A DNA stretch of 8,444 nucleotides, taken from assembly GCA_007119985.1 (NCBI GenBank), contig SKOQ01000026.1, positions 1 through 8,444 of the forward strand, written 5' to 3'. Of the stretch, positions 7,068 to 8,444 are shown piece after piece. The notes under the pieces were generated by a model. The model had not been told where the DNA came from and made no database searches. It was given only the letters and a program-made list of their open reading frames with translations. Both the position numbers and the translations under genes were made by a program. Source of the DNA: Marinospirillum sp. (GTDB lineage Bacteria; Pseudomonadota; Gammaproteobacteria; Pseudomonadales; Halomonadaceae). Numbering within the stretch: the stretch's first letter is position 1; every line of letters starts with the position of its first letter.

Positions 7068-7396
7068 CACGCCCTTAAAGCGGCGTTATCAAGGATCCAA
7101 ATCAGCAGGGCCAGCAAACCTAGCCCTGCTGCACCCAGTGCCACCCATTTGAGCCAATCCCACGAAAAGCCAGTAGCCGTGCGAACCACCACCTCACGCT
7201 TATCGGTGCGCAGGCCTTCTTTTTCCATCTCGATTTGCGTGGCGGCTTCGATCAGCAACCGAACATCAGGCGCGGCGCGCTCCATCAAATATTCAGCGGC
7301 GGCCTTCCAGTTAGGGTTGCGCTTGCCAGTACGCAAAGTGCGTAAAGCCGAGCCGGAGGAAGTAAAAGTGGGGGTATAGCCTGATTGTTCTGACAT
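7064..7396 (-). CDS. Small hypothetical tail-anchored membrane protein
   Basis: A 110-residue protein I do not recognise. Residues 1-28 are polar and probably disordered (Ser/Thr-rich, then basic RTLRTGKRN). Residues 29-62 look like a pair of amphipathic helices (NWKAAAEYLMERAAPDVRLL and the IEMEKEGL stretch). Residues 83-102 form a single clear membrane helix, LKWVALGAAGLGLLALLIWI, leaving an eight-residue tail with a terminal Cys. The absence of a signal peptide and the C-terminal helix suggest a tail-anchored inner-membrane protein with a cytoplasmic head. A possible Shine-Dalgarno AGAAGG (7409-7414) lies 12 bases from the ATG, slightly far. It follows yjjV on the same strand by 68 bp and may be read through from it. 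Its stop TAA overlaps the lipoprotein stop in TTAA. That it is a real gene is supported by its plausible domain layout and lack of a competing frame; function is unknown. Confidence 0.75.
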   Translation of the reverse strand: MSEQSGYTPTFTSSGSALRTLRTGKRNPNWKAAAEYLMERAAPDVRLLIEAATQIEMEKEGLRTDKREVVVRTATGFSWDWLKWVALGAAGLGLLALLIWILDNAALRAC

Positions 7397-7464
7397 AGTG
7401 GCATTGATCCTTCTGATCCAAGCACAAACAAAAACGGAATTGTGAACAACAGAGGTGGGAGTGT

Positions 7465-8262
7465 CTAGTCGAAGAAGAGCTGATCCACCTTCTGCTCGAC
7501 CAATGCGGCCAAAACGGAAGCTGGCTCAGAACGCAAAGTAGCCCAGCAATCCAGAACACGCACCAGCTGCGCGGGGGTATTGATCTGGCCCTGAAAGCCA
7601 CATAGCGGCATATCTGGGCTATCGGTTTCGAGCAGAAAAGCACTGGCGGGCAAGGTGGTGGCCACACGGCGTAGTTTTTGCGCGCGCGGATAGGTCAGGG
7701 CGCCGCCCAAGCCGAGCGAAAAGCCTAGATCCACCAGCTGTTGCGCCTGCTGCACACTGCCGCTAAAAGCATGAATCAGCCCAGCACGCGGCAAGGCCGC
7801 ACGGCGCAAACGCTGAATCACACGATCCAGTGCCTGGCGCACATGAAGCACCACAGGAAGATCATAGCGCTTGGCTAACGCCAGCTGCGCATCCAAAAAA
7901 GACCACTGGCGCGCTTCTTGAGCTTGGAGTTCTGGCGTTGAGAGATCGATCCCTATCTCACCAATCGCGACCAAGCGCGTCGCTGGTGTGCGCGCTTTTT
8001 GCGCCTGAATCAGCTGATCGAGAGCCTGCAAATCCGATTGCTGATGTGTCGCCATCCAATAAGGATGCAGACCCAAGCAGACCCAGCAATCTTGGTGCTG
8101 CTGCGCGAGATCAAGCAGACGCGGCCAATAGATGGCCTGCGTGGCAGGCAGAATAAAGCGCTTCACACCGAGCGCGCGTGCTTGATCCAATAACAGCGCC
8201 CGCTCTGCATCAAAAACAGGGAAGTCAAGGTGGCAATGGGCATCGGTGATGCAAAGCCCCAT
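7465..8262 (-). CDS. yjjV: TatD-family metal-dependent hydrolase (YjjV type)
   Basis: A 265-residue cytoplasmic TIM-barrel amidohydrolase-fold protein of normal length (E. coli YjjV is about 259). All expected metal ligands of the TatD family are present: His9 and His11 in DAHCHLD, Glu102 in AIGEIGID, His140 in VVLHVRQ, His164 in GLIHAFSGS and Asp214 in LETDSPDMPL. The stretches LAKRYDLPVVLH, HAFSGSVQQA, GGALTYPRA and ETDSPDMPLCGFQGQ match E. coli YjjV more closely than TatD or YcfH as I remember them. TatD proteins are reported as DNases; the true substrate of YjjV is not settled. The start at 8262 is fixed by a strong GGAGGG six bases upstream and by the conserved N-terminus. The upstream gene's TAG abuts this ATG with no gap, so the two are very likely co-transcribed and translationally coupled. 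Confidence 0.95.
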   Translation of the reverse strand: MGLCITDAHCHLDFPVFDAERALLLDQARALGVKRFILPATQAIYWPRLLDLAQQHQDCWVCLGLHPYWMATHQQSDLQALDQLIQAQKARTPATRLVAIGEIGIDLSTPELQAQEARQWSFLDAQLALAKRYDLPVVLHVRQALDRVIQRLRRAALPRAGLIHAFSGSVQQAQQLVDLGFSLGLGGALTYPRAQKLRRVATTLPASAFLLETDSPDMPLCGFQGQINTPAQLVRVLDCWATLRSEPASVLAALVEQKVDQLFFD

Positions 8263-8444
8263 CTATTGCCCTCCAATCAACAGCCAGCCGATCAGTTGTA
8301 ACACACCAAAGCCAGCCATTAAACGCCCCGTCAACGGGGGAAGCGCAAGGCGGGCTTGGGCGTCCGCTTTTAATAGCTGTAAGGGACGCAGCGCCAGCGG
8401 CAGCGCCAGCCAAGGCAGCAACTGCGGCCAGCCCCAGCCAAGCA
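8263..8444 (-). CDS. C-terminal end of a probable UbiA-family prenyltransferase, MenA-like (partial)
   Basis: The minus-strand frame ending in TAG at 8263-8265 is open to the window edge and gives the last 59-60 residues of a protein. They contain two hydrophobic segments, PQLLPWLALPLALRPLQLL and, after ARLALPPLTGRL, a second one, MAGFGVLQLIGWLLIGG, followed by a final Gln. A lumenal-type pair of helices with LPLALR between them and a P-x-T-G/A-R-L turn resembles the end of MenA (1,4-dihydroxy-2-naphthoate prenyltransferase, menaquinone synthesis) as I remember it, but other UbiA-superfamily enzymes, or an unrelated membrane protein, remain possible because the catalytic Asp motifs lie outside the window. 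An overlapping minus-strand frame (8225-8413) is Ala/Pro-rich and out of phase and was not chosen. A membrane protein is likely; MenA is a moderate guess. Confidence 0.6.
   Translation of the reverse strand, partial: LGWGWPQLLPWLALPLALRPLQLLKADAQARLALPPLTGRLMAGFGVLQLIGWLLIGGQ
8269..8274 (-). promoter_or_regulatory. Ribosome binding site of yjjV inside the upstream coding sequence
   Basis: GGAGGG on the minus strand, six bases before the yjjV ATG. It lies within the last codons (Ile-Gly-Gly-Gln-stop) of the upstream gene, which fits coupled translation. Confidence 0.75.

Noticed and set aside
7065..7088. Imperfect stem (TAACACGCC with GGCGTTA, eight-base loop) at the convergent stops, considered as a terminator
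   Set aside because: The stem needs a two-base bulge, is not followed by a T run on either strand, and lies inside the coding end of the minus-strand gene.
7311..7667. 118-residue minus-strand open frame
   Set aside because: It overlaps both yjjV and the tail-anchored gene out of frame on the same strand, and yjjV has all its conserved motifs in the other frame.
8388..8410. Two tandem copies of an 11-base GCAGCGCCAGC element, 12-base period
   Set aside because: It encodes the repetitive LALPLALR membrane segment on the minus strand; Leu/Ala/Pro codon use is sufficient to explain it.

Overview
The window reads as ordinary chromosome from a Gram-negative bacterium, most likely a gammaproteobacterium. 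The evidence is two outer-membrane-type products (a periplasmic-TPR plus beta-barrel protein and a lipoprotein whose +2/+3 serines favour outer-membrane sorting), a YjjV-type TatD hydrolase very close to the enterobacterial form, and Shine-Dalgarno starts. No tRNA, rRNA, CRISPR, insertion sequence or phage gene is visible. I cannot name the species.

Layout: (1) 1-71 is probably the extreme 3' end of a + strand gene. (2) 68-2119 (-) is a secreted subtilisin-like S8 protease with a C-terminal CFI-box-CTERM-type tail. (3) 2120-2248 is a 129-bp divergent promoter region holding an inverted repeat with 7-bp perfect arms whose two halves each read TAAAAT. (4) 2249-7067 (+) is a tight three-gene operon: a TPR/beta-barrel outer-membrane protein, a periplasmic FecR-domain protein (26-nt overlap with the barrel gene) and an 884-residue lipoprotein of no recognised family. 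(5) 7064-7396 (-) is a small tail-anchored membrane protein of unknown function. (6) 7465-8262 (-) is the TatD/YjjV metal-dependent hydrolase. (7) 8263-8444 (-) is the C-terminal end of a probable UbiA/MenA-type prenyltransferase, whose stop codon directly abuts the yjjV start.

The part most worth attention is 68-7067. All four products carry export signals and none is cytoplasmic: a protease, an outer-membrane barrel with a periplasmic TPR arm, a FecR domain detached from any sigma factor or membrane anchor, and a large cysteine-paired lipoprotein. The barrel protein has the architecture of Slam (surface lipoprotein assembly modifier, SlipAM), so a working model is that it moves or displays the lipoprotein encoded two genes later, and that the divergent S8 protease acts in the same envelope compartment. 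This is inference from architecture and gene order; no homology search was possible. The block is bounded on the right, and probably on the left, by convergent gene pairs whose stop codons overlap in a TTAA tetramer, so it looks like a compact unit inserted between housekeeping-type genes.
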